Positions 27,965-36,697 of a stretch of DNA of 64,000 nt are shown in pieces. The notes beneath the pieces were generated by a model that was not told where the DNA came from, made no database searches, and saw only the letters and a program-made list of their open reading frames with translations. The position numbers and the translations under genes are program-made. The stretch spans positions 1-64,000 of the forward strand of contig JANQHE010000016.1 in NCBI GenBank assembly GCA_028282785.1, written 5' to 3'. How positions within the stretch are numbered: the stretch's first letter is position 1; every line of letters starts with the position of its first letter. The DNA comes from Bacteroidales bacterium. GTDB lineage: Bacteria; Bacteroidota; Bacteroidia; Bacteroidales; UBA12077.

Positions 27965-28090
27965 ATGAAAAAGATTATTGTAGCAGTTTTATTGTCTCTT
28001 TTTATAGTAGCAATTTTAAGTTCATGCAAAAGCAAGGATTGCCCTGCTTATGGACAGGTAGAGGTTGAACAGACTGAAATTAACGGATAA
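27965..28090 (+). CDS. tiny lipoprotein with CPAY motif (copy 2)
   Basis: A 41-residue frame starts MKKIIVAVLL and has a good lipobox LSSC with Cys at residue 21. Its mature part is CKSKDCPAYGQVEVEQTEING. The CPAY and VEVE motifs repeat those of the upstream copy 98 bases away, so the pair looks like a tandem duplication that has since diverged. The free Cys in CPAY could bind metal or form a disulfide; this is inference. Confidence 0.68.
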   Translation: MKKIIVAVLLSLFIVAILSSCKSKDCPAYGQVEVEQTEING

Positions 28091-28128
28091 TAAATAACAG
28101 ATTTTTTTTATAAAAGGAAAATTGAGTA

Positions 28129-28163
28129 TTTGCTCAAAATCTGTCTCGAAATGATTAATTTTG
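28129..28163 (+). promoter_or_regulatory. Bacteroidetes promoter of the barrel gene at 28189
   Basis: TTTG at 28129-28132 and TAATTTTG at 28156-28163 are spaced 23 bases apart, slightly more than the usual 19-21. The -7 box lies within the loop of the terminator hairpin at 28141-28182, and the start codon is 26 bases downstream. Confidence 0.5.
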
Positions 28164-28182
28164 CCTTTGAGACAGTTTTTTT
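28141..28182 (+). terminator. terminator of the mini-lipoprotein unit
   Basis: CTGTCTC (28141-28147) and GAGACAG (28169-28175) form the stem, followed by a T-run. It ends only a few bases before the next ATG. Confidence 0.7.
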
Positions 28183-28188
28183 ATTTAT

Positions 28189-28995
28189 ATGAATCTTAGA
28201 TTCTTACTTTCAATAGTTATACTTTCCAATTTTATTACTGCATACGGTCAGGATCTGACTGAAAATATGCCAAAGATTTTCTATAAAAATGAAAAAGCGA
28301 TAGGTGTTCAGTTAAACACTAATGGATGGGGAATTGGATACAGATATGGGGATCGAATTAATTATTTCGAGAAAAGAATTTATGAAGTAGATTTTTCAAT
28401 TATAAAGCACCCAAAGGAAGTAAAATCTTCATCTACTTTTATCTCATCAGAATCATTTGTATTTGGAAAATTAAATTATGTTTTCGATTTACGAGTAGGT
28501 TATGGTAAACAAAATGAAATGTTTAGTAAACGTGACCCGGGAAGTGTTGCAATCAGATATTATTATTCTGTTGGTCCGTCAGTTGCAATACAAAAACCAA
28601 TTTATTATGAAATATTGTACCCGGTAAACGATAGTGTTTATGGTATCCGAAAAGAAAAATTCAATGCAGATATTCATACTTCAGGTGATATTAATGGTAA
28701 AACTTCATTTTTTGATGGTATTGATGAAATTTCATTAGTGCCCGGAGCCTTCTTTAAATTTGGTATAAATTTTGAATTTAGCCAATCGGAGACTTTAATA
28801 CATGCACTAGAAGCCGGTGCAATGGTACAAACCTATTTGGATAACCTTGAGATTATGGATGTGGATGATAATCAGCAATTATACTTTACATTATTTGTCA
28901 GTTATCGTTTTGGAAAAATTATTAACGCTCAGGAAATTTCAGAAGAATATCTTAAAAGACGAAAAAAAAGGTATAAGCTTTTCAATCGGTTATAA
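28189..28995 (+). CDS. hypothetical outer-membrane beta-barrel protein
   Basis: The 268-residue protein has a signal peptide (about 1-20, ending AYG before QDLTE) and many amphipathic strands with aromatic girdle residues (GVQLNTNGWGIGYRYG, VAIRYYYSVGPSVAI, FFKFGINFEF, YFTLFVSYRFGK). It ends in a basic tail EYLKRRKKRYKLFNRL that is unusual for a barrel end and may extend into the periplasm or out of the barrel. I know conserved Bacteroidetes proteins of this general type but no function. It is transcribed alone, from a promoter overlapping the preceding terminator. Confidence 0.7.
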   Translation: MNLRFLLSIVILSNFITAYGQDLTENMPKIFYKNEKAIGVQLNTNGWGIGYRYGDRINYFEKRIYEVDFSIIKHPKEVKSSSTFISSESFVFGKLNYVFDLRVGYGKQNEMFSKRDPGSVAIRYYYSVGPSVAIQKPIYYEILYPVNDSVYGIRKEKFNADIHTSGDINGKTSFFDGIDEISLVPGAFFKFGINFEFSQSETLIHALEAGAMVQTYLDNLEIMDVDDNQQLYFTLFVSYRFGKIINAQEISEEYLKRRKKRYKLFNRL

Positions 28996-29188
28996 ACTTG
29001 TTTATTAATAATTAGTTAACCTAACGTATTCAATAAATAATAAAATTTCCGGTATTTATGAATTACAGGTTAACGTAACAAGAAAAATAAAGGGTATAAA
29101 AACAACAAATTAGTTATTATTTCTTCGTTAAAGGATTAATTTATAAATCTCATGAATTAATCAGGTTAGATTAATTCTTATTAAATCC

Positions 29189-29219
29189 TTGAAGATATCA
29201 GTCAGAATATATAATTTTG
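29189..29219 (+). promoter_or_regulatory. Bacteroidetes promoter of gap
   Basis: TTG at 29189-29191 and TAATTTTG at 29212-29219 are separated by 20 bases, matching the -33/-7 consensus. The -7 box ends 37 bases before the ATG. Confidence 0.65.
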
Positions 29220-29220
29220 A

Positions 29221-30261
<1,041 letters not shown>

Positions 30262-30290
30262 TAACATTAATAACATTGTATATACAAAAG

Positions 30291-30323
30291 AAAGAGCCTG
30301 ACAATTTTTTGTCAGGCTTTTTG
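30291..30323. terminator. terminator between gap and the SiaC-family gene
   Basis: AGCCTGAC and GTCAGGCT arms with a T-rich loop. A-run and T-run flanks allow use from both strands. Confidence 0.88.
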
Positions 30324-30337
30324 TTATTTTATCTTTG

Positions 30338-30715
30338 CTAATAAATCTCAACCAGTTTAAAAGGAACATCAATAATGGTTTGATAGTGTTTGCCCAGTTC
30401 GAGAACTGCTTCATCATCTTCTTCGTAATACCAGTTTATTTTACAGTTATGTCCTTTAATTTTATACTCCTGGAACAAATAGAAAAAATCCAGAATAAAT
30501 TTTGATGATCCGCTATTTATATATTCAAGTTGAACATTAACTAATGTTTCAGCCTGAGGGTTTTTAAAATATTCATTCACCCAATCAAAAAGTTTATTAT
30601 AAAAATCTTCTGGATTTTCAGGAATTGATCTGCCAATTATTTTTAATATACCAGATTGGGCATCGAAATTTACATAAGGAGTTTTAACCGTTTTTTCAAT
30701 AACCAATTCTTTCAT
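30338..30715 (-). CDS. SiaC-family (DUF1987) regulatory phosphoprotein
   Basis: The 125-residue protein matches DUF1987/SiaC: TPYVNFDAQSGILKIIGRSIPENPEDFY at the N-terminus, then VNVQLEYINSGSSKFILDFFYLF, whose Ser/Ser pair corresponds to the phosphorylatable site, and WYYEEDDEAVLELG. In Pseudomonas SiaC binds a diguanylate cyclase and is switched by the SiaB kinase and SiaA phosphatase. Neither partner is encoded nearby, so here it probably acts with partners elsewhere. It lies downstream of the ABC permease gene on the same strand, 9 bases after its stop. Confidence 0.88.
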   Translation of the reverse strand: MKELVIEKTVKTPYVNFDAQSGILKIIGRSIPENPEDFYNKLFDWVNEYFKNPQAETLVNVQLEYINSGSSKFILDFFYLFQEYKIKGHNCKINWYYEEDDEAVLELGKHYQTIIDVPFKLVEIY

Positions 30716-30724
30716 AATTATGTG

Positions 30725-31963
30725 TTATTCGTAACGTAATGATATTATTGGATCAAGTTTCGAAGCTTTAATTGCAGGAAACAATCCGGATACTAATCCA
30801 ACAGCAAAACATAATGCTATACCTATAAGCATCCATTTCCACGGAACTATAAAAGCCCCTCCAGTTACTAAAGATACAACATTTCCGATAAAAATGCCTA
30901 ATATAATACCTAAAATTCCGCCAAGTTGCCCTATTAATATAGATTCATAAAGGAATTGACGCCTTATAATAGATATTTTAGCACCAATTGCCTTCCGAAT
31001 TCCAATTTCCCTGGTTCTTTCTGTAACGGATACGAGCATTATATTCATTAAACCTATTGCTGCTCCTAATAACGTAATTACCCCAATAATGGTTGCGGCT
31101 TTGTTGACAATCTTAATATTTTTTATCAACATATTTGATAAATTATCACTTGATTCAATAGAGAAATTATCTTTTTCAAAACTTCTTAATTTTCTAATCA
31201 CCCTAAAAATTCCTTGTGCTTCATTTATTGATGCTCTGAACAGGGTCGAGTTATTAGGTAAAACAGAAATTCTAAAATTCATATTTGGCCGTGAAAAGTA
31301 TTGACGAACACTTGTAATTGGTAATATACATATTTTATCTCCGGTAGATCCAAAGCTTGAACCTTTTTCTTTTAGTACTCCAATTACTTTATATTTACCG
31401 TTTCCAATGCGAATTATTTTATCTAATGGATCTTCACCTTCTTCAAAAACATCTTTTACCAGTCCATATCCGATAATTACAACATGCGCATTCGATTCCA
31501 AATCATTGATTGTTAAATTTCTTCCTTCCTCTATTTCATAGCCGGAAGTAATTAGATAGTTTTCATCCGAACCTATTACCGGGATATTAGGATTAGTTTT
31601 TTTTGATTTGTATTTTATCGTAGCAATATCTGTTGCATGTGTTGAAATTGAAACCAATGCCGGAAAATTAAATTCATTTTTAAATTTCGATGCTTCGCGA
31701 AACTCAATGCTTCTATATCTCTCTACCCTTCCTCCAATAGTAATTCTACTATCACGATTAACTATAGAAAAGGTATTCGCTCCCATGTTTCTAAACTCAT
31801 TGCTTATAGAACTTTTTATAGCATCTATGGCTGTTCTAATTCCTACTAAAGCCATAATACCAAATGCAATAATAAAAATGGTAAGAATTGTTCTTAACAA
31901 ATTTGATCGAATTGAACTAAATGCAATTCTTAAATTTTCTCTGAATAGGCTTTTTGAAAACAT
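30725..31963 (-). CDS. MacB/FtsX-type ABC transporter permease
   Basis: The 412-residue protein has one N-terminal transmembrane helix (about 20-42), a large periplasmic MacB-type core (about 45-270), and three C-terminal helices (about 285-405) with the FtsX motif VTERTREIGIRKAIGAK. This is the type VII ABC topology, used for moving lipoproteins or export substrates or for mechanotransmission rather than classic uptake. No ATPase gene lies beside it, so its MacB-like ATP-binding partner must be encoded elsewhere. The SiaC-family gene follows immediately, suggesting co-transcription. Confidence 0.9.
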   Translation of the reverse strand: MFSKSLFRENLRIAFSSIRSNLLRTILTIFIIAFGIMALVGIRTAIDAIKSSISNEFRNMGANTFSIVNRDSRITIGGRVERYRSIEFREASKFKNEFNFPALVSISTHATDIATIKYKSKKTNPNIPVIGSDENYLITSGYEIEEGRNLTINDLESNAHVVIIGYGLVKDVFEEGEDPLDKIIRIGNGKYKVIGVLKEKGSSFGSTGDKICILPITSVRQYFSRPNMNFRISVLPNNSTLFRASINEAQGIFRVIRKLRSFEKDNFSIESSDNLSNMLIKNIKIVNKAATIIGVITLLGAAIGLMNIMLVSVTERTREIGIRKAIGAKISIIRRQFLYESILIGQLGGILGIILGIFIGNVVSLVTGGAFIVPWKWMLIGIALCFAVGLVSGLFPAIKASKLDPIISLRYE

Positions 31964-32173
31964 ACTCTATGTTTATATCTCCAAATTTAATATAAGTGTA
32001 TAAGGTAACAAACAAAATTTTGTTTTTATATATTGAAATCATTGACCTTGATTGATGAAATTTGTAATTTTACTTCTATACATTGGCAAATTCTATGAAA
32101 AATGCTAATTATAATCGAATGATTTTGATAACTTATCATATCAGATTAAATCAAAATAATAAATACAAAAATT

Positions 32174-32704
32174 ATGTTTACACCCAAAACGAATTATGCA
32201 AAAATTGCATTTGACGCTATTTTGTTTTTTGTTTCCACAGGGCAGGTAGGAAAAACAAATGAAAGTAAAATTTCTAGTGACCTAAAGTTAAAAATGGCAT
32301 GTATAGTTTCAATTTATGATTTGAATGATAATCTTATTGGGCAGTACGGAAATGTGAACCCTAAAAATGATCTTTTATATGATGAAATTATTGAAAATGC
32401 GATAGGAGCAGCTTCAAAAGATAAAAGCAACAAGCCTATAAAAAATGATCAGTTGAATCAAATAAAGGTATTTGTTGATGTTTTATCATCACCACATGAA
32501 ATTGAGGATAAAGCTGAACTCAAACCTCAAAAACATGGTTTAATTATTAAAGATAAAACAGGAAAAACCGGATTTATTATGCCAAATATGAAAGGGATTA
32601 AAACTGTAGATAAACAAATTGAAAAAGTAAAATTTGATTACAAAATAACTGAAGATGTTGAGAATTTGGAATTGTATTATTTTAAATCAACACGTTACGA
32701 TTAG
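32174..32704 (+). CDS. AMMECR1-domain protein (AmmeMemoRadiSam protein A-like), lacking the RGC signature
   Basis: The 176-residue protein aligns by eye with AMMECR1 along most of its length: CIVSIYDLNDNL, then LLYDEIIENAIGAASKD, IKVFVDVLSSPHEI and KHGLIIKDKTGKTGFIMPNM. The family's most conserved segment, LRGCIG, is here LIGQYG (residues 54-59), so the Arg and Cys proposed to be functional are absent. It starts the acylphosphatase / radical SAM / Memo cluster, with 1-5 base gaps throughout, so co-transcription is nearly certain. It may be a diverged scaffold or nucleotide-binding subunit. Function of the whole family is unknown. Confidence 0.8.
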   Translation: MFTPKTNYAKIAFDAILFFVSTGQVGKTNESKISSDLKLKMACIVSIYDLNDNLIGQYGNVNPKNDLLYDEIIENAIGAASKDKSNKPIKNDQLNQIKVFVDVLSSPHEIEDKAELKPQKHGLIIKDKTGKTGFIMPNMKGIKTVDKQIEKVKFDYKITEDVENLELYYFKSTRYD

Positions 32705-32705
32705 T

Positions 32706-32975
32706 ATGTTGAAGAGTATTAAAATAAATGTTTATGGTAAAGTTCAAGGAGTTGGATTTCGATACAGCACTTTACAAAAGGCAAATGAACTGGGAATAAC
32801 AGGATTTGTTAAAAATAGAAATGATGGCAGTGTTTACATTGAAGCGGACGGTGAACCGGAAGTATTGGAACAATTTATTCTTTGGTGTAAGCAAGGCCCT
32901 TCATGGTCGCGTGTAGATGACATTAAAGTGGTTGAAATTCCTTACAATAATTACGGGAACTTTGGAATAAAATAA
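32706..32975 (+). CDS. acylphosphatase
   Basis: The 89-residue alpha/beta protein keeps the catalytic Arg in VQGVGFRYST (residue 19) and the catalytic Asn in VKNRNDGSV (residue 37). It hydrolyses carboxyl-phosphate anhydrides such as acetyl phosphate or 1,3-bisphosphoglycerate in vitro. The ATG at 32706 starts one base after the AMMECR1-like stop; an upstream extension of the frame is out-of-frame overlap. Its position inside the AMMECR1-radical SAM-Memo cluster is the interesting point, since it could act on an acyl-phosphate intermediate of that pathway (inference). Confidence 0.92.
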   Translation: MLKSIKINVYGKVQGVGFRYSTLQKANELGITGFVKNRNDGSVYIEADGEPEVLEQFILWCKQGPSWSRVDDIKVVEIPYNNYGNFGIK

Positions 32976-32977
32976 AT

Positions 32978-33988
32978 ATGGAAGCACTTTACTATCACAA
33001 AGAAAGCAATAATCAGGTTGTTTGCAGTTTATGCCCTCATAATTGTAGAATTAGTGATAGTAAGGCTGGAATATGTAAAGTTCGCCAAAATAAAAGCGGG
33101 GTTCTTACTACAAAGAATTATGGTAGAGTTTCATCAATAGGTTTTGACCCGATTGAGAAAAAACCTTTATATCATTTTTACCCGGGATCCGAGATTTTAT
33201 CGATTGGAAGTGTCGGATGTAACTTACAGTGTCAGTTTTGTCAGAATTGGCAGATTTCTCAAACTTCTGTTGAAGATTTTAAAAGAAGAACTGAAAAAAT
33301 CGGTTCTGATGAAATTATAAAAATAGCACGCTCCAAAGAGAGAAACTCCGGTATTGCTTATACATACAACGAACCAACTGTTTTTTTTGAGTTTATGTTG
33401 GATACAGCTAAGAAGGCAAAAGAAAATAATTTGAATAATGTTGTGGTTACCAATGGTTTTATTAATCAGGAACCGTTAAATGAGCTAAATAATTTTATCG
33501 ATGCATATAGTGTGGATTTAAAAGCATTTAATGAAGCATTTTTCATAAAGTATACCAAATCAGGATTAGAAGCTGTTAAAAATACTTTGATAAATATAGC
33601 TAAAGCAAATAAACATCTCGAAATTACTAATTTAGTTATCCCTGGATTAAATGACGATAAAAAAGAATTCAGGTTAATGGTAAAATGGATAGCTGAAAAT
33701 ATTGGTAACCAAACGGTTTTGCATATTTCGAAATATTATCCAACCTATAAATTAAAAGTAGAATCTACGCCTATTGAAAAAATGTTGGAATTAAACCGGA
33801 TAGCTAATGAATACCTGGATTATGTTTTCCTGGGTAATGTCCTGTTACCCGAAAGTAACAATACAAATTGCCCTGGCTGTGGAGAATTACTGATTAGTAG
33901 AACCGGATATGTGGTTCGGAAACATAATGTTAACAGTTATGGAAACTGTATAAACTGTGATACTCACGTATTTGATTATTTAAATTAG
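32978..33988 (+). CDS. amrS: AmmeMemoRadiSam system radical SAM enzyme
   Basis: The 336-residue protein has the radical SAM triad CNLQCQFC (Cys81, Cys85, Cys88) in the context SVGCNLQCQFCQNW. N-terminal cysteines in VCSLCPHNCRI and GICKVR, and a C-terminal CPGC plus CINC pair, suggest an extra cluster or zinc site. GIAYTYNEPTVFFEF and VVTNGFIN are conserved landmarks of the PflA-like AmrS family. It should generate a 5'-deoxyadenosyl radical; the substrate is unknown. It starts two bases after the acylphosphatase stop, and the Memo gene begins five bases after its own stop. Confidence 0.93.
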   Translation: MEALYYHKESNNQVVCSLCPHNCRISDSKAGICKVRQNKSGVLTTKNYGRVSSIGFDPIEKKPLYHFYPGSEILSIGSVGCNLQCQFCQNWQISQTSVEDFKRRTEKIGSDEIIKIARSKERNSGIAYTYNEPTVFFEFMLDTAKKAKENNLNNVVVTNGFINQEPLNELNNFIDAYSVDLKAFNEAFFIKYTKSGLEAVKNTLINIAKANKHLEITNLVIPGLNDDKKEFRLMVKWIAENIGNQTVLHISKYYPTYKLKVESTPIEKMLELNRIANEYLDYVFLGNVLLPESNNTNCPGCGELLISRTGYVVRKHNVNSYGNCINCDTHVFDYLN

Positions 33989-33993
33989 AAGTT

Positions 33994-34824
33994 ATGAAGG
34001 TTAGAAAGTCAGCAGTGGCTGGTAGATTTTATCCGGCCGATAAAGATGCTTTAATTGAGCAATTGGAGTCGATTAGAAAAAAGGAACTCGCAAATATAAA
34101 TATTGATCTAAAAAATAATCATTTGGTTGGTGGTGTAGTTCCGCATGCTGGCTATATGTTTTCTGCATATCAGGCAGTACATTTTTTTGAAATTATTAAG
34201 CAAACCGATCAAAGATTTGATACCATCGTGATCGTAAATCCAAATCACACAGGATTGGGGCATGAAATAGCTTTTGATTCGAATGATTTTTGGGAAACAC
34301 CATTAGGAACAGTTTCTTTGGATATAGATTTTGGTTTAAAACTAGGAGTAGAATTTTCTGAAATTGAACAAAGACAAGAACATTCAGGAGAAGTAATGGT
34401 ACCCTTTCTTCAATATTTTCTGGATTATGAGTACAAAATTGCACCAATTACTTTATCAAATCAAACATTTAAGAATGCAAAGCTTTTGGCAGAAAGAATA
34501 AAAGAAAGTGCTTCAATACTTGATAGAAAAATATTGTTTATTGCATCTTCGGATTTTTCTCATTTTTTATCTCCGGAAGAAGGAAAAGAAAAAGATTCAT
34601 ATGTATTGGAAAATATCAGGGGATTAAATGCAGAAGCGATTGAAAAGGTGGTTAGAAAAAAGAATATTTCGGTTTGTGGATTTGGACCAATTATGACATT
34701 GATTGAATATTCGAAGCTTATTAGTGTAAATCCCAAAGTTAACATATTAAAAATCGGGCATTCAGGCGAAGTTATTCCTTCAAACGAAGTAGTGGATTAT
34801 GTATCTATATTTTTCTCTTATTAA
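33994..34824 (+). CDS. amrB: AmmeMemoRadiSam system protein B (Memo family)
   Basis: The 276-residue protein belongs to the Memo family, related in fold to class III extradiol dioxygenases. It has the N-terminal RKSAVAGRFYPAD, the metal ligands His51 (VPHAGYM) and His85 (NPNHTGLG), and Cys228 (SVCGFGPIM), corresponding to human MEMO1 His49, His81 and Cys244. ASSDFSHFL and KIGHSGEVIPS are also conserved. The metal site therefore looks functional, in contrast to the altered AMMECR1 partner. It ends the four-gene cluster. The reaction of bacterial Memo proteins is unknown to me. Confidence 0.93.
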   Translation: MKVRKSAVAGRFYPADKDALIEQLESIRKKELANINIDLKNNHLVGGVVPHAGYMFSAYQAVHFFEIIKQTDQRFDTIVIVNPNHTGLGHEIAFDSNDFWETPLGTVSLDIDFGLKLGVEFSEIEQRQEHSGEVMVPFLQYFLDYEYKIAPITLSNQTFKNAKLLAERIKESASILDRKILFIASSDFSHFLSPEEGKEKDSYVLENIRGLNAEAIEKVVRKKNISVCGFGPIMTLIEYSKLISVNPKVNILKIGHSGEVIPSNEVVDYVSIFFSY

Positions 34825-34856
34825 CAATTGCAATTTTTAAAATAAATAACAAATAC

Positions 34857-34864
34857 TATATTTG
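34857..34864 (+). promoter_or_regulatory. -7 box upstream of the DUF2752 gene
   Basis: TATATTTG matches TAnnTTTG, 16 bases before the ATG. The nearest TTG upstream is further than the usual spacing. Confidence 0.4.
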
Positions 34865-34880
34865 AATAGAAAATTGTAAT

Positions 34881-35180
34881 ATGGCTGGGAAATTAATAGA
34901 ATGGCTTGAGTCGCATATGACATCGTGTACCTTTAAAAAGTATTTAGGAGTTGAATGCCCGGGGTGTGGAATGCAAAGATCATTTATTGAACTTTTAAAA
35001 GGTAATCTGTATGAGAGTTTTGTCCTATATCCGGCATTAATACCTACCATTTTTTTGATGTCATATTTGGTATTACATTTAATTTTTAAGTTCAAAAACG
35101 GAGCAAATATTTTAAAAATAACGTTCATAATTAACGTATCTATAATGGTTTTAAACTATATTTATAAATTATTAACTTAA
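34881..35180 (+). CDS. DUF2752 membrane protein
   Basis: The 99-residue protein carries the DUF2752 hallmark GVECPGCGMQRSFIELLKGN, with a CxxC-like Cys pair preceded by another Cys in TSCTFKKYLG. Two hydrophobic helices follow (about 50-70 and 78-96). The family is small, membrane-bound and uncharacterised. It is followed 13 bases later by a DUF4190-type membrane protein, a common pairing in this phylum, so the two are likely co-transcribed and may work together. Confidence 0.88.
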   Translation: MAGKLIEWLESHMTSCTFKKYLGVECPGCGMQRSFIELLKGNLYESFVLYPALIPTIFLMSYLVLHLIFKFKNGANILKITFIINVSIMVLNYIYKLLT

Positions 35181-35193
35181 AGATCTTAATTAA

Positions 35194-35559
35194 ATGGAAA
35201 ACGAAACAACTACGCAGCAACCAAATGTTAATTCTTCAGCTCTACAAACACTGCCAAATTCGACGGGTGTTTTGGTATTGGGTATTTTATCGATCGTGAT
35301 GTGTTTTTGCTATGGTTTATTTGGAGTGGTTCTGGGAATTATAGCATTGGTATTATCTGGCAAAGCTAAAGCTCTTTATAACGAAAACCCTTCTTTGTAT
35401 ACCGAGGGATCCTTTAAAAATATGAAAGCTGGTAGAATATGTGCTATAATTGGCACAGCACTATCATCACTTTATATTGTTGTAGTTATTATTTATGTGG
35501 CTATTGTAGGAGTAGCACTTGGTACATTGTTTACCCAGTTCCCTTGGGAATCATTCTAG
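35194..35559 (+). CDS. CCC-motif / DUF4190-like membrane protein
   Basis: The 121-residue protein has a polar Thr/Gln/Asn-rich N-terminus (residues 1-25). Helix 1 is LGILSIVMCFCYGLFGVVLGIIALVLSGKAKALY, with a CFCYG variant of the CCC motif and the G-x-x-L-G-I-I-A-L signature. A loop GSFKNMKAGRICAIIGTALSSLY and a second helix follow. It belongs to the small DUF4190/CCC-motif group commonly next to DUF2752 genes. Function is unknown. A terminator follows at 35586. Confidence 0.82.
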   Translation: MENETTTQQPNVNSSALQTLPNSTGVLVLGILSIVMCFCYGLFGVVLGIIALVLSGKAKALYNENPSLYTEGSFKNMKAGRICAIIGTALSSLYIVVVIIYVAIVGVALGTLFTQFPWESF

Positions 35560-35585
35560 AACTAAATTAAGTTTACTATAAATAC

Positions 35586-35614
35586 GGGTGATCATTTAAT
35601 GATCATCCTTTTTT
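35586..35614 (+). terminator. intrinsic terminator after the DUF2752-CCC pair
   Basis: GGTGATCATT and AATGATCATC arms are nearly perfectly complementary and followed by a T-run. Confidence 0.85.
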
Positions 35615-35645
35615 ATTTTGTGCACAAAATCCGTAATTTTCGGAC

Positions 35646-36689
35646 ATGGAATTTAACCAATGCAAAGATTCATTTATTCAACTTGGAGAGTTTCTGAGGA
35701 ACTATTCGGATGGAAATTTAGATTCGGAATATAGTGTTAAGCTAAATAATATTGTATTGAACGATCATATTTTAAATCCATGGTTTACAGAACAAAACAT
35801 TAAATACGCAATTTCAGCTATTGGAGAATCTCTTATACCTGAAAAATTAGAAAAGTGGGTAAGTAAATATGCTGATTTAGAAGAAAGAAAAGTGAAAAAA
35901 AATGTGGGAGTTATTACTGCCGGAAATATTCCTCTGGTTGGATTTCATGATTTTCTTACTGTTTTGATTTCGGGAAATAAATTCGTTGGTAAACTATCAA
36001 CCAAAGATAATCGCTTATTAAAATTTATTGCAGATTATTTAATAAACCTGAATGAAGATTTTACGAATTTAATTGAATTCACTGAAGATAAACTTGAAAA
36101 CTTTGATGCAGTAATTGCAACCGGTAGCAATAATACATCCCGGTATTTTGAATATTACTTTGGAAAGTATCCTCATATTATACGTAAAAACAGAAATTCC
36201 ATTGCTATTTTGGAGGGAATGGAAACAAAAGAGGAACTAAGAGCATTAGGAAACGATCTGTTTAATTATTTTGGTTTAGGATGTAGAAATGTATCAAAGA
36301 TCTTCTTTCCTTCAGATTATACTTTTGATACTTTTTTTGAAAATTTGCAGGGATTTTTTCCTATTTATAATCATAACAAATATGCCAATAATTATGATTA
36401 CAATAAATCCATTTACTTGATGAATCAAATTCAGCATTTCGATAATGGGTTTGTTATTTTAAAAGAGGATGAAGGCCTTTCATCTCCTATTGGAGTTATT
36501 TATTTTCAATATTATGATGATATAAATAATGTAAAAGAATACATTCGTTTAAATAAAGATCAAATTCAATGTGTGGTTTCCAGGCCAAACCTTATCGAAA
36601 ATAATGTTCTTTTTGGAAAAGCACAACAGCCTGAATTATGGGATTATGCGGATAATATTGACACCATGGAGTTTTTATTAAGATTATAA
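35646..36689 (+). CDS. LuxC-like acyl-CoA reductase
   Basis: The 347-residue protein belongs to the LuxC/acyl-CoA reductase family: VGVITAGNIPLVGFHDFL near residue 95, FDAVIATGSNNTSRYFEYYFGKYPHIIRKNRNSIAIL, and the likely catalytic Cys in FNYFGLGCRNVSKIF. LuxC-type enzymes reduce acyl groups to aldehydes with NADPH. No LuxD/LuxE, ligase or aryl-polyene genes are near, so its substrate is open. It heads an operon with miaA (8-base gap), a Nudix gene and a glycosyltransferase gene. Confidence 0.88.
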   Translation: MEFNQCKDSFIQLGEFLRNYSDGNLDSEYSVKLNNIVLNDHILNPWFTEQNIKYAISAIGESLIPEKLEKWVSKYADLEERKVKKNVGVITAGNIPLVGFHDFLTVLISGNKFVGKLSTKDNRLLKFIADYLINLNEDFTNLIEFTEDKLENFDAVIATGSNNTSRYFEYYFGKYPHIIRKNRNSIAILEGMETKEELRALGNDLFNYFGLGCRNVSKIFFPSDYTFDTFFENLQGFFPIYNHNKYANNYDYNKSIYLMNQIQHFDNGFVILKEDEGLSSPIGVIYFQYYDDINNVKEYIRLNKDQIQCVVSRPNLIENNVLFGKAQQPELWDYADNIDTMEFLLRL

Positions 36690-36697
36690 ATCGGTTT

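Noticed and set aside
34196-34447. Minus-strand open frame inside the Memo gene
   Set aside because: It is antisense to the conserved metal-site region of a well-supported gene and carries no recognisable motif.
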